DNA of 64,000 nucleotides from Acuticoccus mangrovi (GCF_016411865.1 NZ_JAEKJA010000027.1:1-64000), one strand, 5' to 3'. Positions 1-8,241 are shown, numbered from the stretch's first letter. A program made the numbers and translations. Notes: a model not told the origin generated them from the sequence alone.

Positions 1-385
1 ATCATCATCCGATGGTGGTGCTGATTGAGTCCGCAGCCTAGAGAGCGTCTTGATGCGCGCGGCGACCGTTTTTTGTGCCGCGTTCGGCCATGCCCGACGG
101 GAAGTTCTCCACGTCTGGCCGCAACGGCGGAGCGCTCGACGCGTCGCCGGAGAGGGGCACGGTGGTCGTCCGGCACGCAACCGGATGGTGAAATTTCTCG
201 TGGGTCGATGCCCATCCATGCGCGACTATTTGGCAAAACTTCGTTGATCGCACCGACCGAGACACATCATCGCTTATCCTCTGCGACGAAGCCGCTCTGT
301 GACTCCCATCCGCTCTAGTGTCATCAGATTTTGGCCTGTCGCTTGCTAGAATCGAGGGGCTGGGCAGAGGAGCACTGAGAACATC
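1..385. other. Left edge, no convincing gene
   Basis: On the + strand the frame from base 3 reads a short tail (MVVLIESAA) to a TAG at 39-41. This could be the end of a gene starting left of the window, but it is too short to identify. The remaining bases carry overlapping short open frames on both strands with no motif. Composition becomes more AT-rich towards the gene at 386. Confidence 0.4.
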
Positions 386-862
386 ATGAACTTTTGGCGC
401 TCAATGTGGAACTTTTGCCGGAATGTCGGCGGTGTACTCATGGTATTTTTTGGTATTATTGGTGTTTTGTCATGGATTTTCACCAGCGCAGGTTTCGATG
501 GCGGGGATAAGACCGCAACGTCGGATGAAAATCCGTTTAGCCTGGCATGCAGCACAACACTCAACAGTGACGGGAAGACGAGTTACATCCGTTTTAAGCT
601 GACGATCGAGCCGCGGATGGGAGACTACTATCAATACGATTGGAGTGGCTATTCCACCAGCGCCGATGGGCGATACACCTATAACACCGGCCACCGCGGC
701 ATGACGGATGAGATTCGCAAGCTGAGCCGGATCAACGCCGAGCAGATCCGCAGCGGCGCTGCGGTGCTCTATCGCACCACCGGAAAGTACGAATACTCGG
801 ATATCGTCGACGGGACCTGCAAGAAGATCCAATACAGGAAGATCCCGCGCCAGTCGTTCTGA
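386..862 (+). CDS. Small membrane-anchored hypothetical protein
   Basis: This 158-residue protein is not assigned to any family. Residues about 14-34 form one strongly hydrophobic segment (GGVLMVFFGIIGVLSW), followed by a polar domain rich in Tyr, Ser and Thr with two cysteines (the first in SLACSTTL). It is probably an inner-membrane-anchored protein with its body in the periplasm. The ATG at 386 has a purine-rich GAGGAG about 12 bases upstream. Base composition is visibly lower in GC than the gpsA and pao genes to the right, which suggests recent acquisition or weak codon selection. It stands alone, 120 bp before gpsA. Confidence 0.6.
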   Translation: MNFWRSMWNFCRNVGGVLMVFFGIIGVLSWIFTSAGFDGGDKTATSDENPFSLACSTTLNSDGKTSYIRFKLTIEPRMGDYYQYDWSGYSTSADGRYTYNTGHRGMTDEIRKLSRINAEQIRSGAAVLYRTTGKYEYSDIVDGTCKKIQYRKIPRQSF

Positions 863-981
863 CGCGGGGGCGGCCGGGCCCGTCGACCATCTGCCGGCGG
901 CCCGGCTTGACGCGGCGGCGCCCAGGGTGCTCGGGTCGCGCCCGGCAAGATGGGGCGACGGGGACGGGTGAGGATGGCGGG

Positions 982-1947
982 ATGAGCGAACTCTCCATCC
1001 TCGGAGCCGGGGCCTTCGGCACCGCCCTCGCCATCGCCCTGTCGCGGCACGGCAACGCGGTGACGCTGTGGGCGCGGGACAGCGAAGCGGTGTGGGCGAT
1101 GCGGCGCGACCGGCTCAACGTGCGCCGGCTGCCCGGCGCACCGTTTCCGGCCGAGCTCGTCGTGACCGCCGATCTCGCGGCCGCGACGGCACGGCAGACG
1201 ATCCTTCTGGCGGTGCCGATGCAGTCGCTCGCGGGGCTTCTCGAGGAGGTCGTGCCGCCGACGGGGAGCGCGCTCGTCGCCTGCTGCAAGGGCGTCGATC
1301 TTACGAGCGGGCTCGGGCCGACGGGGGTGATCGCGGCGGCGTGCCCCGACGCGGTGCCCGCCGTGCTGACCGGGCCGAGCTTCGCCGACGACATCGCTCA
1401 TCTCCTACCGACGGCGCTGACGCTCGCGGCGGCCGACGCCGCCGTCGGCGCCCGCCTCCAGCGCGAGCTGTCGACGTCGACGCTGCGCCTCTATCTCAGC
1501 CGCGACATGGTGGGGGCGGAGCTCGGCGGGGCGCTGAAGAACGTCGTCGCCCTCGCCGCCGGCATCGCGATGGGTGCGGGGTTCGGCGAGAGCGCGCGGG
1601 CGGCGATCATCACCCGCGGCTTCGCCGAGATGCAGCGCTTCGCCGCGACGACGGCCGCCGACCCCGACACGCTGCGCGGCCTCTCCGGGCTCGGCGATCT
1701 GACGCTGACGGCGACGTCGGACAAGTCGCGCAACTACACCGCGGGCCTCGCCCTCGGCCATGGCGGTGGCGTGCCGCAGGGCCAGACCGTGGAGGGTGTC
1801 GCGACGGCGGCGGCGGTCGCCCGGCTCGCCGCCGAGCGCGGCGTCGCGATGCCCCTCACCGCCATGGTGGCGGCGGTGACGCGGGGCGAGGTCTCGGTGC
1901 ACGAGGCGGCGATGGCGCTCCTCGCCCGCCCGCTCAAGGAGGAGTGA
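982..1947 (+). CDS. gpsA: NAD(P)H-dependent glycerol-3-phosphate dehydrogenase
   Basis: The enzyme reduces dihydroxyacetone phosphate to sn-glycerol 3-phosphate, the backbone precursor for membrane phospholipids, in the cytoplasm. At 321 residues it has the usual GpsA length. The N-terminus holds the Rossmann dinucleotide site GAGAFGTALA (about residues 8-17), then GPSFADD, and the catalytic lysine lies in GALKNVVALAAG (Lys near residue 186). A C-terminal helical substrate domain with LSGLGDLTLTATS follows. The open frame extends to 907, but the ATG at 982 places the start directly before the Rossmann strand and has a GAGGATGG ribosome site. It converges on paoC across a repeat-rich 199-bp gap. 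Confidence 0.97.
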   Translation: MSELSILGAGAFGTALAIALSRHGNAVTLWARDSEAVWAMRRDRLNVRRLPGAPFPAELVVTADLAAATARQTILLAVPMQSLAGLLEEVVPPTGSALVACCKGVDLTSGLGPTGVIAAACPDAVPAVLTGPSFADDIAHLLPTALTLAAADAAVGARLQRELSTSTLRLYLSRDMVGAELGGALKNVVALAAGIAMGAGFGESARAAIITRGFAEMQRFAATTAADPDTLRGLSGLGDLTLTATSDKSRNYTAGLALGHGGGVPQGQTVEGVATAAAVARLAAERGVAMPLTAMVAAVTRGEVSVHEAAMALLARPLKEE

Positions 1948-2012
1948 GGGCGCGGCCCGGGCGAAGGGTGCCCCGGCCGGCACCCGCAGAGGACGCCGGC
2001 CGGGTGCGACTG

Positions 2013-2050
2013 GAGCCGGTTCAATGAACTCGCGTTCACCGAACCGGCTC
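2013..2050. terminator. Long hairpin between convergent gpsA and paoC
   Basis: Perfect outer arms GAGCCGGTTC (2013-2022) and GAACCGGCTC (2041-2050) enclose a 2x2 internal loop, an inner TGAAC/GTTCA stem and the tetraloop TCGC. It lies 65 bp after gpsA and about 100 bp after the paoC stop on the other strand. It can serve as a two-way terminator, although there is no T-run on either side. It may belong to the repeat element immediately to its right. Confidence 0.5.
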
Positions 2051-2064
2051 CCGAGTGCTTGTCT

Positions 2065-2112
2065 GCGCGCGTTCCGAGCGGAAAACCGGCTCCACTTGTC
2101 CTGAACGCGCTC
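2065..2112. repeat. RIME-like intergenic palindromic element
   Basis: Arms GCGCGTTC (2067-2074) and GAACGCGC (2103-2110) flank a core reading GAGCGGAAAACCGGCTCC. The overall pattern (GTTCC, purine run, AAAACCGG, CCACTT, TGAACGCGCTC) is very like the rhizobial intergenic mosaic elements remembered from alphaproteobacterial genomes. Only this copy was noticed in the window. The family assignment is from memory and needs a search. Confidence 0.5.
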
Positions 2113-2114
2113 CG

Positions 2115-2165
2115 GCTCAGCGCAGGAGCGCTTCGGCCCCGATCGCTCAGCGCAGGAGCGCTTCG
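2115..2165. repeat. 21-bp direct repeat, partial duplication of paoC 3' end
   Basis: The same 21 bases beginning GCTCAGCGCAGGAGCG occur at 2115-2135 and 2145-2165, 30 bp apart. The right copy carries the last codons and stop of paoC (minus strand), so the left copy looks like a small duplication past the stop. Each copy also contains the short hairpin AGCGC-AGGA-GCGCT. Confidence 0.7.
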
Positions 2166-4399
2166 ATGTGGATCGGGAAGCGGTGCACGCGCACCCCCGT
2201 CGCATGCCAGACCGCGTTGGCGATCGCTCCGACCGAGCCGGTGATGCCGATCTCACCGACACCCTTGATGCCGAGCGCGTTGACGTGGCGGTCGTCCTCC
2301 TCGACGAGGAAGGCCTCGACGGAGGGGGCGTCGGCGTTGACGGGGACGTGGTAGCCGGCGAAGTCGGCATTCATCGGCCGCCCGGTGCGCGGGTCGTGCA
2401 CCCCCTCCTCGTGGAGGGCGAAGCCGAGACCCCAGATCATGCCGCCGGTGAGCTGGCTCTTGGCGAGGCGCGGATTGATGATGCGCCCGGCCGCGAACGC
2501 CCCCACCAGGCGACTGACGCGGACCTGGTAGAGCTCGGGATCGACCTTCACCTCGGCGAACACCACGCCGTGGGAGAACATCGCATAGTCCTCGGCGTCG
2601 GCGGGATTGCGGGCGCCGCTGCCGTGACCTTCGACGTGGTCGAGGCCGGCGCGATCGAGGATCGCGGTATAGGGCTCGCTGCGACTCTCGTCGTCGGCCC
2701 GGTGGAGACGCCCGCCGCGAGCGACGACCCCGGCGTTGCCGGCGCCGAAGAGCGGCGAGGCGGGATCCTGCGTCGCGATGTCGGCGAGGCGGCCCATCGC
2801 GTCGCTTCCGGCCGCGAAGATGGCGTTGCCGGCCGTCGCGGTGTGGCCGGAGCCGCCGGCGATGCCGCCGTCGGGAAGCTCCGACGAGCCGGCGCGGAAC
2901 TCGAGCTTGTCGACGTCGATGCCGAGGCCGTCGGCGGCGATCTGGGCGAGCGCCGTCAGCGCCCCCTGCCCCATCTCCACGGCGGAGATTTCGACGAGGC
3001 CCGTCCCGTCCGCACGCAGCACGGCGCGGGCCTCGGCCTGGAACATCGGGTTCGGGAACAGCGAGCTGCCGACGCCCCAGCCGACGAGGTGGCCCGCCTC
3101 GTCGCGCATCTGGCGGGGGGCGAGCGGGCGACCGGCCCAGCCGAACTGCTTCGCCCCCTCCGCATAGCACTGGCGCAGCGCCTTGGAGGAGAACGGCCGG
3201 CCGGTGGCGGGGTCGGTCTCGGCGTAGTTGCGCATGCGGAACTCGAGCGGGTCGAGACCGGCCGCCTCGGCCGCCTCGTCCATGGCGCACTCGAGGGCCG
3301 CCGAGCCGCTCGCCTCGCCCGGGGCACGCATCGGCCCGGGCGTGCCGGTATCGATCCGCACGCCGGTGTGGCGGGTGAGGATGGCCGGCGACGCATAGAG
3401 ATTGTGCGAGGCGTTGGCGGCGGGCTCGAGGAAGTCGTCGAAGCTGCTCGTGGTGGACTGGGCGTGATGCTCGATCACGGTAAGGTGGCCGCCCTCGTCG
3501 ACGCCGAGCGAGAGGCGCTGGCGCGTGCCGCCGCGGTGCCCCACCGGGCCGAACATCTGGTCGCGCCGCAGCACGAGCTTGACGGGCCGGTTGGTCATCC
3601 GCGCGGCGAGGATGCACAGGACCTGCGGCCCGTTGAGGATCGCCTTGGAGCCGAAGCCACCGCCGATGAACGGGCTGCGCAGCTCCACATTCTCCGCCGG
3701 CACGCCGAAAAAGCCGGCGAAGTCGCTGCGCGCGATGGCGATCGCCTGGTTGGGCACGTCGAGCGTCAGCCGGTCGCCGTGCCACTCGGCGACGATCGCG
3801 TGCGGCTCGAGGGCGTTGTGGTAGTGAAGCGGCGTCTCGATGTCGACGTCGACGTGGTGGGCGGCCGCGCGGTGGCCGACCTCGGCGTCGCCCTTCGTGA
3901 GGTTCGGCTCGGCACCGACGCCGACGACGGGCGGGTCGAAGACCTCACCGCGGTCGTGGCCGATGCGGGCGGGCTCGACCTCGTAGCGGGGGGCGAGCAG
4001 GCGGGCGCCCTCGTTGGCCGCCTCCAGCGTCTCGGCGACCACCACGGCGATGGGCTGGCCGGCATAGCGCACGCCGTCGTTCTGCAGCGCCTCGATGCGC
4101 CAGCTGAACCCGTGGGCCTTCTCGTCGGGGTTGCGGGCGAGCGGGGGGCGGTTCGCGGGCGTGATGACCTCGACGACGCCGGGGTGGGCCTTCGCCGCCG
4201 CGACGTCGAGGAAGGTGACGCGGCCGCGGGCGATGGCGCTGACGGCGTAGACCGCGTGGAGGAGGCCGGCGGGCCGGTTGTCGGCGGCGTAGGTGGCCGC
4301 ACCGGTGACCTTCAGCATCCCGTCGCGCCGGGTGAGGGGCTGGCCGGCGTTGGAGCCGAGGCGGACGTGGCCGGTGGGGAACTCGAGGGTTTCAGCCAT
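2147..4399 (-). CDS. paoC: Molybdopterin-binding subunit of aldehyde oxidoreductase (PaoC/XdhB-like)
   Basis: This 750-residue protein is the large catalytic subunit of a xanthine-oxidase-family aldehyde oxidoreductase. It binds the molybdenum cofactor and oxidises aldehydes, or possibly N-heterocycles. Length is close to E. coli PaoC (about 730). An N-terminal a/b hammerhead region (GMLKVTGAATYAADNRP) is followed by the Mo-cofactor domain with GGGFGSKA and a Gly-rich stretch near GGSGHTATAGNA. The catalytic glutamate sits in KGVGEIGITG, Glu near residue 716. The start overlaps the end of paoB by 8 bp, so the two are translationally coupled. It is the last gene of a three-gene operon transcribed from about 6050. 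Substrate preference cannot be read from sequence. Confidence 0.92.
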   Translation of the reverse strand: MAETLEFPTGHVRLGSNAGQPLTRRDGMLKVTGAATYAADNRPAGLLHAVYAVSAIARGRVTFLDVAAAKAHPGVVEVITPANRPPLARNPDEKAHGFSWRIEALQNDGVRYAGQPIAVVVAETLEAANEGARLLAPRYEVEPARIGHDRGEVFDPPVVGVGAEPNLTKGDAEVGHRAAAHHVDVDIETPLHYHNALEPHAIVAEWHGDRLTLDVPNQAIAIARSDFAGFFGVPAENVELRSPFIGGGFGSKAILNGPQVLCILAARMTNRPVKLVLRRDQMFGPVGHRGGTRQRLSLGVDEGGHLTVIEHHAQSTTSSFDDFLEPAANASHNLYASPAILTRHTGVRIDTGTPGPMRAPGEASGSAALECAMDEAAEAAGLDPLEFRMRNYAETDPATGRPFSSKALRQCYAEGAKQFGWAGRPLAPRQMRDEAGHLVGWGVGSSLFPNPMFQAEARAVLRADGTGLVEISAVEMGQGALTALAQIAADGLGIDVDKLEFRAGSSELPDGGIAGGSGHTATAGNAIFAAGSDAMGRLADIATQDPASPLFGAGNAGVVARGGRLHRADDESRSEPYTAILDRAGLDHVEGHGSGARNPADAEDYAMFSHGVVFAEVKVDPELYQVRVSRLVGAFAAGRIINPRLAKSQLTGGMIWGLGFALHEEGVHDPRTGRPMNADFAGYHVPVNADAPSVEAFLVEEDDRHVNALGIKGVGEIGITGSVGAIANAVWHATGVRVHRFPIHIEALLR

Positions 4400-5462
4400 G
4401 GACGGAGCCTCCGTTGGCGTTGACGCCGGCGGGCGCGAAGACGGATCCGGGCAGCGCCGGCATGCGCTCGGGCGTGCCGGCGGCCGCGAGAGCGAGGGCG
4501 CGGGCGGCGACGCGGGCGGCGAGCTCGATCTTCTCGGCGTTGTCGCCGGAGGGGTGGGCGCCGTCGAGGGCGGCGTCGGCGGCGCGGCGGAAGGCCTCCG
4601 GCGTCGGCGCGGCGCCGGCGAGGAGGCGCTCGGCGTCGCGGGCGCGCCAGGGCTTCGCCGCGACGCCGCCGAGGGCGAGGCGGGCTTCGAGGATGCGGCC
4701 GTCCTCGATCCGCAGCGCCGCCGCGGCGGAGACGAGGGCGAACGCGTAGGAGGTGCGCTCGCGCAGCTTCAGATAGCGGGCGTTGGGGGCGAACGTCGCC
4801 GCCTCGGCCGGCAGGCGCACCGCGGTGATGAGCTCGCCGGGCAGAAGCGCCGTCTCCGCCGCGCTCGTCTCGCCGGGAAGCGCATGGAACACCTCGAGCG
4901 CCACCTCGCGCGTGCCGCCCGGCCCGGCGATCTCCACCACCGCGTCGAGCGCGACGAGGGGGACGCAGAGGTCGGAGGGGTGGGTGGCGATGCAGGCGTC
5001 GGTCCAGCCGAGTACGGCGTGGTTGCGCGTGTCGCCGCCGCGCGCGTCGCAGCCCGCCCCCGCCTCGCGCCGATTGCAGGCGCTGTGCGGGTCGTAGAAG
5101 TAGGCGCAGCGGGTGCGCTGCATCAGGTTGCCGCCGATGGTGGCGGCGTTGCGCAGCTGCGGCGAGGCGCCGGCGAGGAGCGCCTCGGCCACCGCCGGCG
5201 CGGCGGCGAGGAAGGCCGCATCGCGGGCGAGGTCGGAGTTCTTCACCAGCGCGCCGATGCGGATCGTGCCGTCGGCGGCGAACTCGATGTCGTCGAGCCC
5301 CGGCAGGCGGGTGATGTCGACGAGCCGGGCGGGGTGGCTCGCACCGGCCTTCATCAGGTCGAGGAGGTTGGTGCCGCCGGCGAGGAAGGCCGCATCGCCC
5401 TCGGATGCGGCCGCCACCGCCTCGGCGACGGAGGCGGGGCGAACATAGTCGAAGACGTTCAT
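4392..5462 (-). CDS. paoB: FAD-binding subunit of aldehyde oxidoreductase, with extra Fe-S cysteines (PaoB-like)
   Basis: This 356-residue middle subunit carries electrons from the 2Fe-2S subunit to FAD. The FAD pyrophosphate loop is FLAGGTNLLDL (about 26-36), and the second FAD motif is RNAATIGGNL (about 104-113). After that comes an insertion with cysteines at about 119, 129 and 138 (TRCAYFYD, ACNRRE, AGAGC) and more at 157 and 166. This matches the extra [4Fe-4S] loop known from E. coli PaoB and absent from ordinary XdhB/CoxM proteins. I start it at the ATG at 5462 (MNVFDYV), which overlaps the paoA stop by 4 bases; the longer open frame upstream runs antiparallel through paoA and is not coding. 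Confidence 0.92.
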   Translation of the reverse strand: MNVFDYVRPASVAEAVAAASEGDAAFLAGGTNLLDLMKAGASHPARLVDITRLPGLDDIEFAADGTIRIGALVKNSDLARDAAFLAAAPAVAEALLAGASPQLRNAATIGGNLMQRTRCAYFYDPHSACNRREAGAGCDARGGDTRNHAVLGWTDACIATHPSDLCVPLVALDAVVEIAGPGGTREVALEVFHALPGETSAAETALLPGELITAVRLPAEAATFAPNARYLKLRERTSYAFALVSAAAALRIEDGRILEARLALGGVAAKPWRARDAERLLAGAAPTPEAFRRAADAALDGAHPSGDNAEKIELAARVAARALALAAAGTPERMPALPGSVFAPAGVNANGGSVHG

Positions 5463-5953
5463 GCGCTTTTCCGTTGGTTCTGCGACAGGCGCTCGGTCGC
5501 GTCGCGGACGGCCTCGGTGATGCCGGGATAGGCGGCGCAGCGGCACAGATTGCCGCTCATCCCTTCGCGGATGCGCTCCGGATCGCCGCCCGCCTCGCCC
5601 TCCGCGATGAGGCCGATCGCGCTCATGATCTGGCCGGGCGTGCAGTAGCCGCACTGGAAGGCGTCGTTGTCGATGAAGGCGGCCTGCACCGGGTGCATCG
5701 CCCCGTTGCGGGCGACGCCCTCGATGGTGGTGATCTCGGCCCCGTCGACGCTCATGGCGAGGGTGAGGCAGCTGTTGATGCGGCGACCGTCCACGAGCAC
5801 CGTGCAGGCGCCGCATTGGCCACGGTCGCACCCCTTCTTGGTGCCGACCAGCCCGAGCCGCTCGCGCAGGACATCGAGAAGAGTGGGTCGGGCATCCTCG
5901 AGGTGGACCTCGTGACGGTCTCCGTTGACAGTGAGACTCAGGGAAAGGGTCAT
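5459..5953 (-). CDS. paoA: 2Fe-2S subunit of aldehyde oxidoreductase (PaoA-like)
   Basis: This 164-residue subunit has two [2Fe-2S] domains. The plant-ferredoxin-type domain carries Cys42, 47, 50 and 62 (CDRGQCGAC plus NSCL), and the four-helix domain carries Cys101, 104, 137 and 139 (QCGYCTPGQ and GNLCRCAAYPG). The ATG at 5953 has an excellent GGAGGG ribosome site. The open frame continues upstream to 6058, but that part shows no twin-arginine signal, so unlike E. coli PaoA the enzyme is probably cytoplasmic. It is the first gene of paoABC, transcribed from a promoter at about 6056-6083 that carries a repressor palindrome. No molybdenum-cofactor insertion chaperone (paoD/xdhC) is next to it. 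Confidence 0.92.
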   Translation of the reverse strand: MTLSLSLTVNGDRHEVHLEDARPTLLDVLRERLGLVGTKKGCDRGQCGACTVLVDGRRINSCLTLAMSVDGAEITTIEGVARNGAMHPVQAAFIDNDAFQCGYCTPGQIMSAIGLIAEGEAGGDPERIREGMSGNLCRCAAYPGITEAVRDATERLSQNQRKSA

Positions 5954-6055
5954 CGTCCCTCCGTTGAGGTGTATGTCCTGAGGTGTGGGGCAGGCTTCGG
6001 CGCGGGGGACTGGCGGAAGAGGACGTCCCCGGTGGAAGCGAGCGGCCCGAGGGGA

Positions 6056-6083
6056 CATATACGGAGGTGTCCTCCGTTTTCAA
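6056..6083 (-). promoter_or_regulatory. pao promoter with TetR operator between -35 and -10
   Basis: Read on the minus strand, a TTGAAA -35 box (6078-6083) and a TATATG -10 box (6056-6061) are separated by 16 bp. The spacer is almost entirely the perfect palindrome ACGGAGG-TGT-CCTCCGT (6061-6077). An operator filling the spacer would block RNA polymerase. The site lies 47 bp upstream of the divergent tetR start and about 100 bp upstream of paoA, so it could control both. Confidence 0.75.
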
Positions 6084-6129
6084 GTTGGAGGAAGTCATAA
6101 CTGACGAGGAGGCGAATAAGGGGAGACCG

Positions 6130-6696
6130 ATGCGCAAACCCCGGGCGGATTCGGTGCGCAACCGCGAGCGACTGCTGGCGGCGGCGCGCGAGGTGTTCTC
6201 GGCCGGCGGGCCGGACGCGAGCCTCGACGCGGTGGCACGCACGGCGGAGGTCGGGATCGGCACGCTCTACCGGCATTTTCCGACGCGGGAGGCGCTGTTC
6301 ATCGCCGTTTACCAGCGCGAGGTGGACGAGCTCGGGACGCTCGCCGAGCGCCTGTCGAAGAGCACGCCCCCCGTCGAGGCGCTGCGGCAGTGGCTGCGCG
6401 CCGGCGTGCGGATGATCGCCACCAAGAAGGGCATGGTGGCCGCGCTGGAGCCGACGGTGGACAGCTCCGCGGCGGTCTATGTCGACACTGCGACGCGCGT
6501 GCGCGAGGCGCTGGCGGGGCTCGTCCGGCGCGCGGTGGACGCGGGCGAGCTGCGCGGCGACGTCTCCTCGGAGGAGATCCTTCGGGTGATGATCGGCCTC
6601 TGCTACACGCGCGAGCAGCCCGACTGGCAGGAGAGCGTGGTGCGTCTCATCGACATCTTCGTCGACGGCCTGACGCGACGGGGCGAGGATCGTTGA
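6130..6696 (+). CDS. TetR/AcrR-family regulator, probable repressor of pao
   Basis: This 188-residue protein has the standard TetR layout. An N-terminal helix-turn-helix carries the recognition helix in GIGTLYRHFPTREALF (about residues 41-56), followed by an all-helical ligand-binding and dimerisation domain. The ATG at 6130 follows AAGGGGAGACCG, a strong ribosome site; the frame also reads upstream through the promoter and that part is unlikely to be translated. The gene is divergent from paoABC with a 17-bp palindrome in between, so it most likely represses pao until an aldehyde or related ligand binds. Its recognition helix closely resembles that of the TetR protein at 25293-25850, and the two operators also share their half-site. 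Confidence 0.9.
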   Translation: MRKPRADSVRNRERLLAAAREVFSAGGPDASLDAVARTAEVGIGTLYRHFPTREALFIAVYQREVDELGTLAERLSKSTPPVEALRQWLRAGVRMIATKKGMVAALEPTVDSSAAVYVDTATRVREALAGLVRRAVDAGELRGDVSSEEILRVMIGLCYTREQPDWQESVVRLIDIFVDGLTRRGEDR

Positions 6697-6748
6697 TCGG
6701 CACGGACCAGACGGGCGTGCGGGCTGGCGCCGGGCGGGCGCGGCCGGG

Positions 6749-6889
6749 TCAGAAGAGGCCCGGCCAGAGACCGGTGACGCCGATGAAGATCAGGTAGGCC
6801 GCGATGGCGTAGTTGAGGATCTTGGGAAAAATCAGGACGATCAGGCCGATCACCAGAGCAACGACCGGCTGCGCGCTGAGAGCTTCCAT
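6749..6889 (-). CDS. DUF3096 small membrane protein
   Basis: A 46-residue, almost wholly hydrophobic protein: starts MEALSAQPVVALVIGLIV, continues LIFPKILNYAIAAYLIF, ends TGLWPGLF. The pattern AQPVVAL, LIFPK, LNY, AYLI.IG is what I know as DUF3096, found as short two-segment membrane proteins in proteobacteria with no known role. It is encoded after carD on the same strand, 72 bp beyond the carD stop, with a hairpin in between, so it may have its own promoter. It is short enough to be missed by many gene finders. Confidence 0.8.
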   Translation of the reverse strand: MEALSAQPVVALVIGLIVLIFPKILNYAIAAYLIFIGVTGLWPGLF

Positions 6890-6924
6890 GACGGGACTTC
6901 GAACCTTCTGTGGGCCACATGCGA

Positions 6925-6950
6925 AGAGGGCGGCCCGAAGGCCGCCCTCT
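6925..6950 (-). terminator. Hairpin downstream of carD
   Basis: A perfect 11-bp stem, AGAGGGCGGCC (6925-6935) and GGCCGCCCTCT (6940-6950), closes a CGAA loop 12 bp after the carD stop codon. There is no T-run after it on the minus strand, so it may be a terminator with weak release, an attenuator before the DUF3096 gene, or an mRNA-stabilising stem. Confidence 0.6.
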
Positions 6951-6961
6951 GGGACATAGGC

Positions 6962-7561
6962 TCAGGCGGCCTTTTCCTGCAATTCGTCGGCGCTCGCTTC
7001 GGCCTCCTCGTCGTCCTCGGTCTCCTCGACCTTGGACGTCCGCTTGGGGCTCTTGGCGAGCTGGCTCTCGATCAGCTTGATGGCGGCCGTCTCGTCGGTC
7101 TTGTTGATCGCGGCGATCTCGCGGGCCATGCGGTCGAGCGCGGCCTCGTAGAGCTGCCGCTCGGAGTAGGACTGCTCGGGCTGGCTCTCGGCGCGGTAGA
7201 GGTCGCGGACCACCTCGGAAATGGCGACGAGGTCGCCGGAGTTGATCTTCGCCTCGTATTCCTGTGCGCGGCGGCTCCACATCGTCCGCTTGACGCGGGC
7301 GCGGCCGGCCACGGTGTCGAGCGCCTTCTTCATGGTGTCGGCGTCGGCGAGCTTGCGCATGCCGACCTGCTTGGCCTTACCGACGGGGACACGAAGGGTC
7401 ATCTTGTCTTTGGCAAAGGTGACGACGATCAGCTCCAGTTCGTGACCGGCAAACTCGGTCTTCTCGATCTTTTCGATCTGGCCCACGCCATGAGCCGGAT
7501 AGACGACATGCTCGTTCGGCTTGAACGCCGGCTTGGCGGCGCCCTTTTTCACCGTTGCCAT
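6962..7561 (-). CDS. carD: CarD-family transcriptional regulator
   Basis: This 199-residue protein has an N-terminal RNA-polymerase-interacting Tudor-like domain (FKPNEHVVYPAHGVGQIEKI, about 13-32) and a helical DNA-binding domain containing KRTMWSRRAQEYEAKI. CarD binds the RNA polymerase beta lobe and stabilises open complexes, mainly at rRNA and stress promoters. The C-terminal 30 residues are very acidic (EETEDDEEAEASADE) and probably disordered. Its place after fdxA and the helicase/S4 pair is the usual alphaproteobacterial order. The ATG at 7561 directly precedes the expected N-terminus. Confidence 0.95.
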   Translation of the reverse strand: MATVKKGAAKPAFKPNEHVVYPAHGVGQIEKIEKTEFAGHELELIVVTFAKDKMTLRVPVGKAKQVGMRKLADADTMKKALDTVAGRARVKRTMWSRRAQEYEAKINSGDLVAISEVVRDLYRAESQPEQSYSERQLYEAALDRMAREIAAINKTDETAAIKLIESQLAKSPKRTSKVEETEDDEEAEASADELQEKAA

Positions 7562-7878
7562 AGGGTCTGACTACTCCTCGAGGGAGCACGTGCCCGATCG
7601 GGCGACCGTGCCGTTGTTTTTGTGGAAGCGCAGCCTGGCGGGTGCCCGCTGCACACGTGCGGACTACAACTCAAGCGCCGTGTTTCGACGACTTCGGGAT
7701 GTCGACTGAAACCTCACTGTCGCTCCTGCTGCTGCGCAAACCACCGCCCGTCGCGGCCTTGAGCGACGTCACTCTGCCGGGCGGCATTTGACTAATGTAG
7801 CACACCGAAGGACAAAATTGAAGGGATGGCGACCGGGAGCGCTAAAATTTCACTTAGAAGCAAGCTTTGAAGCCCGCC
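7562..7878. other. carD-fdxA intergenic region (317 bp)
   Basis: No gene seen. It must hold the carD promoter (minus strand) and the end of the fdxA transcript. The composition is lower in GC than its surroundings near 7790-7870. A TTGAAG/TAAAAT pair around 7817-7847 on the + strand has poor spacing and no + strand gene to serve, so it is not called. Confidence 0.5.
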
Positions 7879-8217
7879 TCAGTCCCCCGCTCCAGGCGCG
7901 GGCGAGAAGTAGCTCTCAAGTTTGTTTTCGACGCCGTCGAACTCCTCCGCCTCCGGCAGCGGGTCCTTCTTCACCGTGATGTTCGGCCATTCGGCGGCAT
8001 ATTTGGCGTTCAGCTCAGCATACTTCTCAAGCCCGGGTTCGGTATCCGGCTTGATCGCATCCGCGGGGCACTCCGGTTCGCACACGCCGCAATCGATGCA
8101 TTCGTCCGGATGGATCACGAGCATGTTCTCACCCTCGTAGAAGCAGTCCACCGGGCATACTTCGACGCAATCGGTGTACTTGCACTTAATGCACGCGTCG
8201 CCGACGATATAGGTCAC
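7879..8217 (-). CDS. fdxA: 7Fe ferredoxin FdxA
   Basis: This 112-residue electron carrier holds one [3Fe-4S] and one [4Fe-4S] cluster. Cys9, Cys17 and Cys50 fit the 3Fe site; Cys21, 40, 43 and 46 ([12 protein letters not shown]) fit the 4Fe site, the arrangement of Azotobacter ferredoxin I, including the extra Cys12. The C-terminal part contains the long helix region ([13 protein letters not shown]) usual for alphaproteobacterial FdxA. The ATG at 8217 has an AGGAGG ribosome site. A good promoter lies 25-53 bp upstream. It sits between the S4 protein and carD on the same strand. Confidence 0.97.
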   Translation of the reverse strand: MTYIVGDACIKCKYTDCVEVCPVDCFYEGENMLVIHPDECIDCGVCEPECPADAIKPDTEPGLEKYAELNAKYAAEWPNITVKKDPLPEAEEFDGVENKLESYFSPAPGAGD

Positions 8218-8241
8218 TGAGATAAGCCTCCTGTTCGCGTC

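Noticed and set aside
2168-4423. A 751-codon + strand frame opposite paoC
   Set aside because: Composition artefact of GC-rich codons; no motif, and it is antisense to a certain gene.
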